Positions 26,109-34,197 of a stretch of DNA of 64,000 nt are shown piece after piece. The number at the start of each line of letters is the position of its first letter. Position 1 is the stretch's first letter. Source of the DNA: Paenibacillus taichungensis (GTDB lineage: Bacteria; Bacillota; Bacilli; Paenibacillales; Paenibacillaceae). The stretch is from the NCBI RefSeq assembly GCF_003287275.1, contig NZ_QEVW01000009.1, positions 186,001-250,000 on the forward strand, given 5' to 3'. Both the position numbers and the translations under genes were made by a program. The notes below the pieces were generated by a model. It did no database searches and was not told where the DNA came from. It was given only the letters and a program-made list of their open reading frames with translations.

Positions 26109-26423
26109 ATGTTGTACATTTTCATAACCTGGCTAATATTGATTTTAATGTTGATTCTACTGGCTCAAGGTATCCAAAAGATTTCCAAGGATAGAGAGGG
26201 ATCTAATTTTAAACGTTGGGGCGGATGGTTAATCGGACTTTTTGTTGTAGGCAGCGTACCATTGGGGTATGCATTATATACGGAGTTACGCGGGGGATAT
26301 ATAGGAGCCAACATTGGATTGGGACTAGCTTTGTTTTTCACCTGGGGATACTGTGCACTTTTGTTATGTGTGATATTGATTGTATGGGGAAGGTACTGGT
26401 ACAAGAGCAATAAATCAAGGTGA
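26109..26423 (+). CDS. Hypothetical membrane protein
   Basis: The 104-residue product has three hydrophobic segments (about 3-20, 37-55, 67-94) and basic tails, so it is a small integral membrane protein. No family is recognised. AAGGAGAGGAG precedes the ATG. Its last 44 bases overlap the frame that encodes the DUF3221 protein. Confidence 0.7.
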   Translation: MLYIFITWLILILMLILLAQGIQKISKDREGSNFKRWGGWLIGLFVVGSVPLGYALYTELRGGYIGANIGLGLALFFTWGYCALLLCVILIVWGRYWYKSNKSR

Positions 26424-26940
26424 TTTATTTGGGCAAAACGAATGTGAGACACATGTCCAGGCGAATGCACAAAGAGCAGAAGGCTTCGTTGGTTATGTGG
26501 TTGACCGCAAGGAGAATTCCATGCTTGTTGTTAACCCTGCATTTGAAAATTTCAGTGCCAATGGGGGATCGGATCGGTATTATCCGGCCAAATGGTTCTC
26601 CAATGCGCCTAATCCTAAGATCGGCTCCTATGTTGAGATTTGGACGGATGGCAGCCCCGAAAACCAGCCTTACCCTGGACAAGCCAGAGCGGAAACGATT
26701 GCTGTATCTTGCCCGGCCACCCCAGATGGTGCTCATAGGAGTGAGGAGGATGCCATCCGGGCTGGATTGTACTCGTCAGACGGAGAGCAAGTACGTATTC
26801 CTGTAATTGAGAATGTTGATTTTGATCAGAAGACAGGAATATGGACTATTCGTATGCGAGATGCCATGTCAACCACGGATACTCAGGATCAGATTGAAGT
26901 GAAAATAGAAGATATCGAGCCGGCAGAGGAGCAGAAGTAG
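26380..26940 (+). CDS. DUF3221 protein without export signal
   Basis: A DUF3221 domain covers about residues 35-110 (GFVGYVVDRKENSMLVVNP, YYPAKWFSNAPNPKIGSYVEIW, YPGQARAETI), as in YobA-like secreted proteins. Family members usually begin with a lipoprotein signal; here the frame only starts inside the preceding membrane-protein gene (ATG 26380, no ribosome binding site) and has no hydrophobic segment. It may have lost its 5' part in a deletion that joined it to the upstream gene, or be translated by coupling. The reading frame itself is intact for 186 codons. Confidence 0.65.
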   Translation: MYGEGTGTRAINQGDLFGQNECETHVQANAQRAEGFVGYVVDRKENSMLVVNPAFENFSANGGSDRYYPAKWFSNAPNPKIGSYVEIWTDGSPENQPYPGQARAETIAVSCPATPDGAHRSEEDAIRAGLYSSDGEQVRIPVIENVDFDQKTGIWTIRMRDAMSTTDTQDQIEVKIEDIEPAEEQK

Positions 26941-26981
26941 GAATGCTGGATTTCATCGTCGGATGACAAGAGGTGATGAGC

Positions 26982-27368
26982 ATGGATGTTAGAGGATGGC
27001 TTCCCCGCGAGAAGCATGATTTCGAAGCGGTGCGTAAGTTAAGTGAATTAGGTAATGAAGAATTGCGAGATATCATTCCTGAGCTTATGGAATGGTTGCA
27101 AGATGGAAATTGGCCCATTGCCAAGTCCGTAGAAGATTTACTTTTGAGATTTGGAGAAGAACTTATTCCTCATATTCAAAATGTATTTAAAACTAAAGAC
27201 CCACAATGGGAATATTTTATGATCAGTGGTTTAATCAGTAGATTGCCTTCCCGATATCTAATAGTATTGAAGGATGATTTGGAAAGAATTTTGAATAATC
27301 CTACTAAAAGTGAGATGCTTGAGGAATTGGATGAGGTTGTAGTACCACTACTGAATAAAATACGATAA
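26982..27368 (+). CDS. DUF5071 domain protein
   Basis: The 128-residue protein contains the DUF5071 pattern: LPREKHDFEAVRKLSEL, ELMEWLQDGNWPIAKSVEDL and LLRFGEELIPHIQNVFK, a HEAT-like helical fold. The ATG at 26982 follows AGAGGTGA by 5 bases; the frame also opens at GTG 26973. It lies 41 bases after the DUF3221 gene and may be cotranscribed. No biochemical role is known; some DUF5071 proteins occur near toxin or immunity loci, which I cannot test here. Confidence 0.75.
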   Translation: MDVRGWLPREKHDFEAVRKLSELGNEELRDIIPELMEWLQDGNWPIAKSVEDLLLRFGEELIPHIQNVFKTKDPQWEYFMISGLISRLPSRYLIVLKDDLERILNNPTKSEMLEELDEVVVPLLNKIR

Positions 27369-27530
27369 CAAGCAATTTACAATTTAAGAAGCGTATTTTT
27401 CATTTTGTGATTCAGAAAAGTTCAGACTGTGCAGACCGCCATTCAAGTCGAGGAAATTTCTGCAGATTATAGTGTGGGAATGATTTGATGATGTAGAAGT
27501 TTATTGAAAAAAGAAGGTGTGATTTTGATT

Positions 27531-28523
27531 TTGTATCAAGGAAAGTCGAGAAAATTCATCATTGTATTGTTATCGTTGTATACTTGTTTAACATTGTATT
27601 TCTTATTCTTGGGCTTCGATAGAAGCTCGTCCAGTCTTGATCAGGGTTTACGATACAGCTTAACCCCTCAAGGAATTCCTTTACATTTTCCGATGGGGAG
27701 AGATTTTAAGATTTGGTTTTTTGAAATGGGGAACTTTATAGCCTTCATCCCCTTCGGGATGGTCATTCCGCTCCTCTTTCGCTGTGGGTTTATTCGCTTT
27801 ATCAGCCTATTCATTCTATGTATTACGATGATAGAGACGGTACAAATGATTTCGCGTTTAGGTGCGTTTGATATAGACGATATCCTGATTAATACTTTAG
27901 GGGCTGCCGTGGGATATGGTGCACAGCGGGTAGTAATGCATCAGCGGAATACATTAAAAGGACTTATTCGAATCTTCCTGACAGCGATTATTTTCTCAAT
28001 GGTTACGATATCTGTAGTTGGTGGTCTCAATCATTATTTAGATAACGTTGACGGAAAAAGTGTTGCACTGAATGAACTTGCTTCGAGTGATGGGGCTGTT
28101 ACATGGGATGAAGAACTCTCCGGTTTTACAGTAGGGCAGACAAATGTCGAGCCTCAAATCAATCTGTATAGTAGAGAGAAACAAAAAACGGATGAGTTTT
28201 CATATCTCTTAAATGGAAAATACAAAAATATGACAGGTTATTTCGCTATACCGGACGATATTTTCCGCACAGCGAGCAATGAGAGTATTACAGTAAGCTT
28301 TATCGCTGATGGAACCGAAATTTATTCCCTGGTTGTATCAGCGAACAGCGGGGAGAACCATCCTGACTCTTTTCGAATTCCGTTAAAAGGGGTTAATGCA
28401 TTGACTATAAAAGTATTTAACGATGATTCAAATGCGATGACCAATATTGTAATGTGGGACATTACACTGACAGAGCCAAACACAGGGCAAAAGTTCATCA
28501 ACAGCATTAAATCCATGTTTTAA
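27531..28523 (+). CDS. VanZ-like membrane protein with C-terminal extension
   Basis: The product (330 residues from the TTG at 27531, which follows AAGGTGTGA; TTG starts at 27504 and 27525 are possible) has a VanZ-like core with about five membrane segments: FEMGNFIAFIPFGMVIPLLF, TMIETVQMISRLGAFDIDDILINTLGAAVGY. VanZ proteins give low-level teicoplanin resistance in some hosts. A ~140-residue extracytoplasmic beta-rich extension (GAVTWDEELSGFTVG onwards) is unusual. The gene is preceded by 160 bases of no visible features and ends at a terminator. Confidence 0.8.
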   Translation: MYQGKSRKFIIVLLSLYTCLTLYFLFLGFDRSSSSLDQGLRYSLTPQGIPLHFPMGRDFKIWFFEMGNFIAFIPFGMVIPLLFRCGFIRFISLFILCITMIETVQMISRLGAFDIDDILINTLGAAVGYGAQRVVMHQRNTLKGLIRIFLTAIIFSMVTISVVGGLNHYLDNVDGKSVALNELASSDGAVTWDEELSGFTVGQTNVEPQINLYSREKQKTDEFSYLLNGKYKNMTGYFAIPDDIFRTASNESITVSFIADGTEIYSLVVSANSGENHPDSFRIPLKGVNALTIKVFNDDSNAMTNIVMWDITLTEPNTGQKFINSIKSMF

Positions 28524-28533
28524 TACATCAATA

Positions 28534-28578
28534 AAAGCCCTCGATCCTGCCCACTGAAGCAGCAAGATTCGAGGGCTT
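28534..28578. terminator. Bidirectional hairpin between convergent genes
   Basis: AAGCCCTCGA/TCGAGGGCTT with a 24-base internal part between VanZ (+) and Mn catalase (-); tails are A- and T-rich on both strands. Confidence 0.75.
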
Positions 28579-28633
28579 AATCCATTTCAAGCCCAATCAA
28601 GAACAACTAATACATCCACTACATAATGCTACC

Positions 28634-29536
28634 TTATTCCGCAATATTTCCCGCCATCTTCAGACGACGTGCAATTTCCTGAAAGTCTTCCTGCGAAATG
28701 CCCGGTGCGAATTCCTCTTCCACCGCAGGAGCTTCCGGGATCGGGTACCCTTCAGGTACGCCTTGAATGACTTCCAGCGCTTGTCCATCTTCGGGGTGTG
28801 TCCCTTTCCAGATCTGACTGATCGCAGTAAAGTCTTTATCACTATAAGTATACAGCTTGGTGTGTAGGCCTTTTTCTTCGTATTTCCACGCTTCGTTAAA
28901 GGATTTGTTGCTCAGGGATGGAATCGGCACCAATTTGGTTACATTCACTCCGGTTGCGATTTCAAGCGCCTTAGCATAAGCGACCACATGTACGCCACCG
29001 CGTACCAACAAATAGCCAACAACTGCCCGAGCTGCGGGGTGATCGGTCATTTCGTAAACTTTCATTTTATGTGTACGTGCTCCGCATTCAAGGAAAAAGT
29101 TATGCAGCAAATCTTCGACCAAATTCCCACTGTTGAAGACGTTGGCTCCTGTCCAGGGATTGCCCATGGAGTCGAAAGGCATTGCTCCCTGTGCGCCAGC
29201 CAGGAAATGATAGGACAGACGTGCATCCTTCACGGAACCAAGCGGTGTATCGTCAGGCTCTTTGTATTCGGTGGAACCTCTGAGGCATTTGTTAATGCCG
29301 TGAGACACAAGCTCCACATGACCCAATTCTTCGGCGGTGATACTCATCACCAGATCGTAGAAGGGTTTCAATTTTTCTTTGGAACGAAAATTAAAGGATT
29401 GATAGAGGTAGTTGTTCAACGTTGACATCTCTCCGAATTTACCACCCAGCAATTCTTGTATTGCTGCCGCTGCATTCGGGTCCGGTCTCTCGACATTGGG
29501 GATTTCAATTGCGATTTCATCCATACGTTTGAACAT
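28634..29536 (-). CDS. Manganese catalase family protein
   Basis: A 300-residue four-helix-bundle dimanganese catalase that disproportionates hydrogen peroxide. Metal ligands appear as E36 (GKFGEMSTLNNY), E70 and H73 (AEELGHVEL), E150 (FFLECGARTH) and H183 (GVHVVAYAKALE). The C-terminal Glu/Pro-rich tail is variable. GAGGAGG precedes the ATG at 29536. Related proteins are often spore-coat-associated (CotJC) in Bacillus; here it is a lone gene. Confidence 0.92.
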   Translation of the reverse strand: MFKRMDEIAIEIPNVERPDPNAAAAIQELLGGKFGEMSTLNNYLYQSFNFRSKEKLKPFYDLVMSITAEELGHVELVSHGINKCLRGSTEYKEPDDTPLGSVKDARLSYHFLAGAQGAMPFDSMGNPWTGANVFNSGNLVEDLLHNFFLECGARTHKMKVYEMTDHPAARAVVGYLLVRGGVHVVAYAKALEIATGVNVTKLVPIPSLSNKSFNEAWKYEEKGLHTKLYTYSDKDFTAISQIWKGTHPEDGQALEVIQGVPEGYPIPEAPAVEEEFAPGISQEDFQEIARRLKMAGNIAE

Positions 29537-29765
29537 TCAGGTGTAACCTCCTCGAAATGATTGCTCAGAATAATGAAGTGATGCTTGCATGGCCTATTAC
29601 ACGTTTATTGAATACGCTAAACCCATAATTTTGAAAATAAGGCTTAAGACGTATGTAATGAGTCTACATTTGTTATTTCCAATCCCGTGTTATTTATGTA
29701 CAATCAGGACGAATGAAGTTAAGTATAGTTGTCATTATCTGATTTAAATGAAGGAGAAACTGAGC

Positions 29766-30062
29766 GTGCGCAAACGTTGGATTATGGTGGGATGGGGTGT
29801 CCTGCTGCTTGTCGTTTTTGGATGTAGCGATGTTACGGGAGCATATGCAGATTATCCGAGTGAGTTGGATCAACAAAGAAAAGATGAGCTTGCAGAAAAG
29901 TACGGTTTGGAAAAGCAGGAAGATCCACCTCTGCGAAATTTTTTATTGGAGGGTGACTGGGGGATAAGCTTCAATTCACCAATTGAACGGTATAAGATGG
30001 CGATAAGTACAGTTCAATCGCTCCTGCAACCGATTGCGTTTATCATTCGTCTACTGGTGTAA
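29766..30062 (+). CDS. Putative lipoprotein or secreted small protein
   Basis: From the GTG at 29766 (AAGGAG 10 bases upstream) the 98-residue product starts RKRWIMVGWGVLLLVVFGCSD, a basic end, hydrophobic core and cysteine consistent with a lipobox (VFGC is not ideal). It has a charged middle and a second hydrophobic helix at the C-terminus (LLQPIAFIIRLLV). No family is recognised. The ATG at 29748 lies within the binding site. Confidence 0.6.
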   Translation: MRKRWIMVGWGVLLLVVFGCSDVTGAYADYPSELDQQRKDELAEKYGLEKQEDPPLRNFLLEGDWGISFNSPIERYKMAISTVQSLLQPIAFIIRLLV

Positions 30063-30116
30063 AATAAACTTCTACAGGGCAGGCTAACGTAAACATTGTC
30101 CCGAGGAGTGAATGAT

Positions 30117-30437
30117 ATGAGAATGCTCATCGTAGCCCTGATGACGGTGATACTAAGTTTAAGTGGATTATCAACCAGTTCAGCAACTGCGATTCCGGAT
30201 TATGCGAAATGGGGAATTATTGCAGTGAAAGAAACACAAACCAAGTACAACGTGGATATTTTGGATTACAAACACATCGGCCGCACCTCACTAACAGCAG
30301 ACCAATCTCGTGAACAGTTCAAGTTATGGGTTCGTAACAAAGACGGTAAACAATTTGCTGTATTTGTAAATGTTGATTTTAACCCGTCTACCCAGCAGTT
30401 GAAAAAGGTACAATTCATGGAATCGGATCGACGTTGA
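30117..30437 (+). CDS. DUF3889 domain secreted protein
   Basis: From the ATG at 30117 (GAGGAGTGA upstream) the 106-residue product has a signal peptide (MRMLIVALMTVILSLSGLS with a probable cut after SSATA) and a DUF3889 domain: PDYAKWGIIAVKETQTKYN, FKLWVRNKDGKQFAVFV. The fold resembles small cystatin-like domains. Function unknown. It starts 54 bases after the lipoprotein gene, and the two may share a transcript ended by a strong terminator. Confidence 0.8.
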   Translation: MRMLIVALMTVILSLSGLSTSSATAIPDYAKWGIIAVKETQTKYNVDILDYKHIGRTSLTADQSREQFKLWVRNKDGKQFAVFVNVDFNPSTQQLKKVQFMESDRR

Positions 30438-30460
30438 GATTGCATAGCAAGCAGGACAGG

Positions 30461-30500
30461 AACCAGACTTCCCTATGAAGGGAGTGAGTCTGGTTTTTTT
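30461..30500 (+). terminator. Intrinsic terminator
   Basis: AACCAGACT..CCC/GGG..AGTCTGGTT with a T tract follows the DUF3889 gene. Confidence 0.9.
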
Positions 30501-30528
30501 AATTTCAAGAAAATCCTTTTTTTAGTTA

Positions 30529-30578
30529 TTGAATAAAGAACTTATGTTCGCATATAATAATAAAACAAACACATGTTC
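30529..30578 (+). promoter_or_regulatory. SOS-type promoter with two LexA-like boxes
   Basis: TTGAAT (30529-30534), 18 bases, TATAAT (30553-30558) is a good SigA promoter. GAAC-TTAT-GTTC (30538-30549) sits between -35 and -10, a perfect core of the Bacillus LexA box, and AAAC-ACAT-GTTC (30567-30578) follows the -10. Confidence 0.75.
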
Positions 30579-30595
30579 TTATTGGAGGGATGATT

Positions 30596-30808
30596 ATGCT
30601 AGGAAAATATATTGGTCAGATGGTGGAACTCGTCTACATGGATCGTGCAGGGCATATTACGCAGCGGCAGATTCGAATCAACAGTGTACGCGAAGGAAAG
30701 ATTAGAGCATCCGCAGGAAAAGAGGGTTCACCAAGAACTTTTCTGGAACAAGGTATTCTGGCATGGCGTCCCGTACTCCATAAGGAAGGGAAGGAAGATA
30801 TATGCTGA
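30596..30808 (+). CDS. Small WYL-like domain protein (SOS operon)
   Basis: From the ATG at 30596 (GGAGGG upstream; an ATG at 30590 lies inside the site) the 70-residue product resembles the end of a WYL domain: GQMVELVYMDRAGHITQRQIRINSV, then a basic stretch and RTFLEQGILAWRPV. WYL domains bind nucleic acids or nucleotides in regulators. Here the helix-turn-helix part is missing. It overlaps the next gene by 7 bases. SOS-type control is inferred from the LexA-like boxes. Confidence 0.7.
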   Translation: MLGKYIGQMVELVYMDRAGHITQRQIRINSVREGKIRASAGKEGSPRTFLEQGILAWRPVLHKEGKEDIC

Positions 30809-31083
30809 ACGATTTTGAACGCAAAATTTTGCGTATAATTGTTAATTATGCGGGCCAGCGCCGCCGAGTGCCACGGATGGATGAGCTGGAGAATAAGACG
30901 GGAAGAAGCAAGGCGTTCATTCATGAGTCACTGCTGGAGCTTGAGCGCAGGCAGCATATTGTGTGGGAGAACAAGTCTACGTTGGAAGGTATACTCATTC
31001 TGCAAGCATGGGAGCAGGAACCACAACCCATTCGCAAAAGCCAGCCTGCTGGCGATGCCGTGAAATATTTTACCGAATATTAA
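30802..31083 (+). CDS. LexA-type winged-helix DNA-binding protein lacking the peptidase domain
   Basis: The 93-residue product begins MLNDFERKILRIIVNYAGQ and continues VPRMDELENKTGRSKAFIHESLLELERRQHI, the spacing of the LexA N-terminal winged helix. It ends after about 30 further residues, without the LexA catalytic Ser/Lys domain. It overlaps the WYL-like gene by 7 bases (translational coupling). I infer a small repressor or anti-repressor in the damage response; its target is unknown. Confidence 0.7.
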   Translation: MLNDFERKILRIIVNYAGQRRRVPRMDELENKTGRSKAFIHESLLELERRQHIVWENKSTLEGILILQAWEQEPQPIRKSQPAGDAVKYFTEY

Positions 31084-31088
31084 AACGT

Positions 31089-31120
31089 AAAAACGCCAAC
31101 CCGGAATGCCGGATTGGCGC
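31089..31120 (-). terminator. Intrinsic terminator (minus strand)
   Basis: On the minus strand CGCCAATCCGG/CCGGGTTGGCG is followed by TTTTT, serving the DUF3892 gene. Confidence 0.8.
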
Positions 31121-31142
31121 CTTGTTAATCAGTGTACATCTA

Positions 31143-31379
31143 TTAGAAGATAGGAAGTTGATCCAGGTTATTGGTTGGGTCGCCGTCTGCGTCACCGCGA
31201 ATGTACATTTCGCCGTCTTTGCCTTTAAAGACGTTCACACCTGCAATTGCTCCCGCTTTTACTTCAGCCAGTGCCTGTTGGTAATCCAGCACACGCCCGG
31301 ATGAAGTTTGGAACGCCGTCAGATCGCCGTCTCCATTTTTTTGTACTGCTGTGAAGCTTTCGCGTGTCGTTTGATCCAT
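31143..31379 (-). CDS. DUF3892 domain protein
   Basis: The 78-residue product matches DUF3892: GDGDLTAFQTSSGRVLDYQQAL, GAIAGVNVFKGKDGEMYIRGD. The function is unknown. AGGAGAG lies 8 bases before the ATG. Monocistronic, ended by its own minus-strand terminator. Confidence 0.85.
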   Translation of the reverse strand: MDQTTRESFTAVQKNGDGDLTAFQTSSGRVLDYQQALAEVKAGAIAGVNVFKGKDGEMYIRGDADGDPTNNLDQLPIF

Positions 31380-31489
31380 GATGTCACACTCTCCTTATCT
31401 GGCCAAATAGGAATCTGGTTACCTCTTTAGCCTGTCCGGATCAAAAAAAAGTATGCACCACATAGCTTTATCTCGCACGCAAAGGTTAT

Positions 31490-31939
31490 TTACAGGCTCT
31501 TTTGCATACGAACATGCAGAATGTCTGCATCATAAAAAGGCTCTTCCGAGATCACTTCATATCCGAGCTTCTCATAGAACTTCTGCGCCTGGCATTGTGC
31601 GTCCAAAACAGAATAGGCCAATCCCAATTCACGTGCCCGTTCTTCCATGGCTAACAGCAGCACACGTCCATAACCGAACGCACGATGCGATTTGAGTACA
31701 GCGATGCGCTGCATTTTGGCGGTATCCTTGGTGTAATAGATCAGACGCCCCGTGGCTACTGCCTGTCCATCTTTACTCAACAACACGTGATGCACATCCG
31801 GACTGATGATATCATATTGATCAATCTCAATGTCAGCAGGCACTTGCTGCTCGATTACAAAAACGTTATTGCGAATATCCAGTGCTTTCTGGAGTTGTTC
31901 TTCAGTCGTTACATAACTAATCTCAGCTGCCAATTCCAT
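31490..31939 (-). CDS. GNAT family N-acetyltransferase
   Basis: The 149-residue product has GNAT motif A (LKSHRAFGYGRVLLLAMEE, the acetyl-CoA binding loop) and motif B (LDAQCQAQKFYEKLGYEVI), like predicted acetyltransferases of the YjcF/ElaA group. The substrate is unknown. AGAAGG lies next to the ATG at 31939; TTG at 31933, two codons later, has a better spacing and is an alternative start. Confidence 0.85.
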   Translation of the reverse strand: MELAAEISYVTTEEQLQKALDIRNNVFVIEQQVPADIEIDQYDIISPDVHHVLLSKDGQAVATGRLIYYTKDTAKMQRIAVLKSHRAFGYGRVLLLAMEERARELGLAYSVLDAQCQAQKFYEKLGYEVISEEPFYDADILHVRMQKSL

Positions 31940-32037
31940 ACCTTCTTTCTGCTCTACGCTATCAGACTGAATTATACAAAAAAATGCTTTTACTGTATAG
32001 TTAAGACTGGAACATACTGGGAGAGGAGGTTTGAACC

Positions 32038-32151
32038 ATGGGTATGGCTGGAGTGATGGCAATCACCCTTTTGATGTCGGCCGGAATGATAGCTTTGTTG
32101 TATTATGTGACCAAGAAGGCTTATTCCAAAAAGTGGGACGAAGATGAGTGA
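32038..32151 (+). CDS. Small single-pass membrane protein, 37 residues
   Basis: ATG at 32038 has GAGAGGAGG 8 bases upstream. The 37-residue product is one hydrophobic segment (VMAITLLMSAGMIALLYYV) with a basic and then acidic tail (KKAYSKKWDEDE). The site and position argue for a real gene. No family recognised. Confidence 0.65.
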   Translation: MGMAGVMAITLLMSAGMIALLYYVTKKAYSKKWDEDE

Positions 32152-32169
32152 AATGCGACATAATGTTTC

Positions 32170-32424
32170 TCAGGGTAAGACTTCAACATTGCCTTGTGGG
32201 GAGTAAACGTCATGCACAACAGACTTGGAATACACATCCATCCAAACAGGCAGGTCATCATTAACCTCATGGGGTACTTTCAACTGTTGGAATTGTACGG
32301 TGTGTTCATCGCGTTCTAAACTGCAACCGACAGAAACGTATATTAATGCAACAAGCGCAATCAGACAGGCTATGTTTTTGGCTGTGATAAATAAACGCAG
32401 TTTACGTTCTTTCATGTTCCTCAT
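32170..32424 (-). CDS. Putative lipoprotein
   Basis: The 84-residue product starts with several basic residues, a hydrophobic stretch (NIACLIALVALIYVS) and the lipobox VSVGC, so it is probably lipid-anchored on the outer face of the membrane. The remaining ~50 residues are acidic. GAGGTGA precedes the ATG at 32424; a second ATG lies three codons in. No family recognised. Confidence 0.7.
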   Translation of the reverse strand: MRNMKERKLRLFITAKNIACLIALVALIYVSVGCSLERDEHTVQFQQLKVPHEVNDDLPVWMDVYSKSVVHDVYSPQGNVEVLP

Positions 32425-32568
32425 ATGGAAGTCACCTCGTCATCAAAATGGTAATCTTTCCTTTATTGTGCACCAATTCGAATAAAATATTACCAATATA
32501 ACGATTGACAATGAACACGGTTACTTGGTATGATACTGTTACTTGATTGGACAATAACTAGATATCAT

Positions 32569-32641
32569 GATCTGTTAGCTCAGCTGGGAGAGCACTATCT
32601 TGACAGGGTAGGGGTCAGTGGTTCGAGCCCACTACAGATCA
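32569..32641 (+). tRNA. tRNA-Val (GAC)
   Basis: Cloverleaf with a 7-bp acceptor GATCTGT/ACAGATC and anticodon loop TTGACAG (anticodon GAC), D arm AGCTCAGCTGGGAGAGC and TTCGAGCC T arm. CCA is not encoded. Confidence 0.95.
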
Positions 32642-32644
32642 TAC

Positions 32645-32675
32645 GCGAGAAGCCTTGCAGAGCAAGGCTTCTTTT
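32645..32675 (+). terminator. Terminator of tRNA-Val
   Basis: A 10-bp GAAGCCTTGC/GCAAGGCTTC stem with TTTT follows the tRNA. Confidence 0.9.
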
Positions 32676-33214
32676 CCTTATAGAAGAAACTTCACTATAA
32701 TTTTGTGTTCATTAAAGAGAAATGGTCAATTTATGGTCAAGACCATGTTTTTTTGCTAAGTATCTCGTTAATTAAATTGAAATTGCTTTCTACAAGTTCT
32801 GTTATTGATTATCGGTAAAAAAATACCAACATCACATTAACTGTGAGTTGGTATTTTTTACGTTAACCCAAACAGCAGCCAAAAGTATTTAATCACTTGG
32901 CAGAAACGATTATAAATCGATTGTTTGCCGTCAAAAAGCCTCCATAGTGAGAAAAATAACTGCTTATGATGCAGCGATCCAGCACCGGCATAAATACTTA
33001 ACAATTGCAGAACTGCTGGAGTTCTAATTTTAAATAAAAAGTTTTCTCCTTGTGTAACATTTCCTGATTGTAAGTGTTCATTTATATATAGGATATTAAA
33101 ATTACAAACAAAGTTTTGAGTACTCACAAGTAAAGATCAGGGTGCATTTTCAAGCAGACCAAAAATAACTTGAATAAAATAACACCAATCATTCATCATT
33201 AGGAGGATATTCTT
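32676..33214. other. AT-rich region without a supported gene after tRNA-Val
   Basis: The ~540 bases hold ATGGTCAA direct repeats with an ATGGTC/GACCAT hairpin (32725-32755), a bidirectional terminator-like hairpin AATACCAAC/GTTGGTATT flanked by A and T runs (32815-32860), and an 89-codon minus-strand frame (32858-33127) that has no ribosome binding site. The position after a tRNA is where integrative elements often leave remnants, but I see no integrase or att pair. Confidence 0.4.
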
Positions 33215-33595
33215 ATGAGAACGAAATCACTAAAATTAATTACAGTTGGAGTGACTTTTGCTTTAGGGGTTGGAATAGGTGTCTATGGCTGGGGAGCTGC
33301 ATCTGCTGATACTAGTCCCTCTGAAGATCAAATGGAAATAAAAATCAATGATAACGGTGATACATATGGTTCATTTGTTTATCATGATGAAACAGTATTA
33401 GATCTAGTTAAGGCTATAGGTGTAGACGGAACTGAAGGTTACATCAAGACTTCAGATATGAATCAAGATTTGCCACAAAATCCAGAAGAAGCAATTCGGA
33501 GTATGAATGAACCAAAAGTAGATAAGTATATAAACTTGTACGATAGCAACGAGAATGTTATCGGAAAATTTCTACTCGAAAGTTCAGAAGATTAA
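33215..33595 (+). CDS. Secreted hypothetical protein
   Basis: The 126-residue product has a signal peptide (RTKSLKLITVGVTFALGVGIG... with likely cleavage after ASA) and an acidic mature part with DNGDTYGSFVYHDETVLDLVKAIG and a C-terminal NENVIGKFLLESS. No family recognised. TAGGAGG precedes the ATG. It is AT-richer than most neighbours, as is the gene-free region before it, which hints at a different origin. Confidence 0.7.
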   Translation: MRTKSLKLITVGVTFALGVGIGVYGWGAASADTSPSEDQMEIKINDNGDTYGSFVYHDETVLDLVKAIGVDGTEGYIKTSDMNQDLPQNPEEAIRSMNEPKVDKYINLYDSNENVIGKFLLESSED

Positions 33596-33731
33596 AACCA
33601 AACTACACTACTCCTCCGAAAGATGCTCTCCATTAATGACTGAGAGTACTTTAAAATCCCAACAAGTAAATTCAGTTCACGTACTGCTGCACTTGTAGTA
33701 TTCTACTGAAAATATAAAGCTTGCAGTACGT

Positions 33732-34070
33732 TCACTGACTCTTCTGCAAATCAGCGAGATTCTGTTTACCCCAATCGCAGAGAATCTCCAGCACAGGCAT
33801 CAGTGTTAATCCTTCACGAGACAAAGAGTATTCTACTTTTGGCGGTAATTGTGGGTACTCTGTACGGATTATTAATTGGTCGGCCTCTAATTCTTTCAGC
33901 TGAGAGCTTAGCATTTTATGCGTAATCCCTCCTAAGGCTCTTTTCAATTCTCCATATCGCAATGTTTCTTTTTTCCATAACCAAAACAAGATATGCATTT
34001 TCCATTTTCCGCCGATCAACGACATGGCATGTGAAAATGGTTTAACGTTTACTTCCTCAGTAGTTTCCAT
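33732..34070 (-). CDS. HxlR-family transcriptional regulator
   Basis: From the ATG at 34070 (AAAGGAGAG upstream) the 112-residue product has the HxlR winged helix: SLIGGKWKMHILFWLW, LRYGELKRALGGITHKMLSSQLKELEADQLI, YSLSREGLTLMPVL. HxlR regulators respond to electrophiles or redox stress and often lie divergent from flavin or quinone reductases, as here. A possible operator is in the 128-base intergenic space. Confidence 0.93.
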   Translation of the reverse strand: METTEEVNVKPFSHAMSLIGGKWKMHILFWLWKKETLRYGELKRALGGITHKMLSSQLKELEADQLIIRTEYPQLPPKVEYSLSREGLTLMPVLEILCDWGKQNLADLQKSQ

Positions 34071-34089
34071 ATTCCACTCTCCTTTTAGA

Positions 34090-34116
34090 TAGTATCTACC
34101 TTTTAAGTGCATACTA
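34090..34116. promoter_or_regulatory. Candidate HxlR operator
   Basis: TAGTAT (34090-34095) and ATACTA (34111-34116) form an inverted repeat upstream of both divergent genes; a third half-site CTATAC follows near 34135. Confidence 0.35.
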
Positions 34117-34197
34117 TACTCTTTTTTCACCCTACTATACAATAACCCATGAAACAGAGACAAGGGCGAACAAGCCTAATAAAGGGAGAGAATATAT

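Noticed and set aside
26420-26806. A 128-codon frame overlapping the DUF3221 gene
   Set aside because: It has a nearby AAGGTGAT site but the product is basic, unlike any family, whereas the other frame encodes a clear DUF3221 domain.
32858-33127. An 89-codon minus-strand frame after tRNA-Val
   Set aside because: It ends on a terminator-like hairpin but has no ribosome binding site and low-complexity, AT-driven composition; I treat the interval as non-coding.
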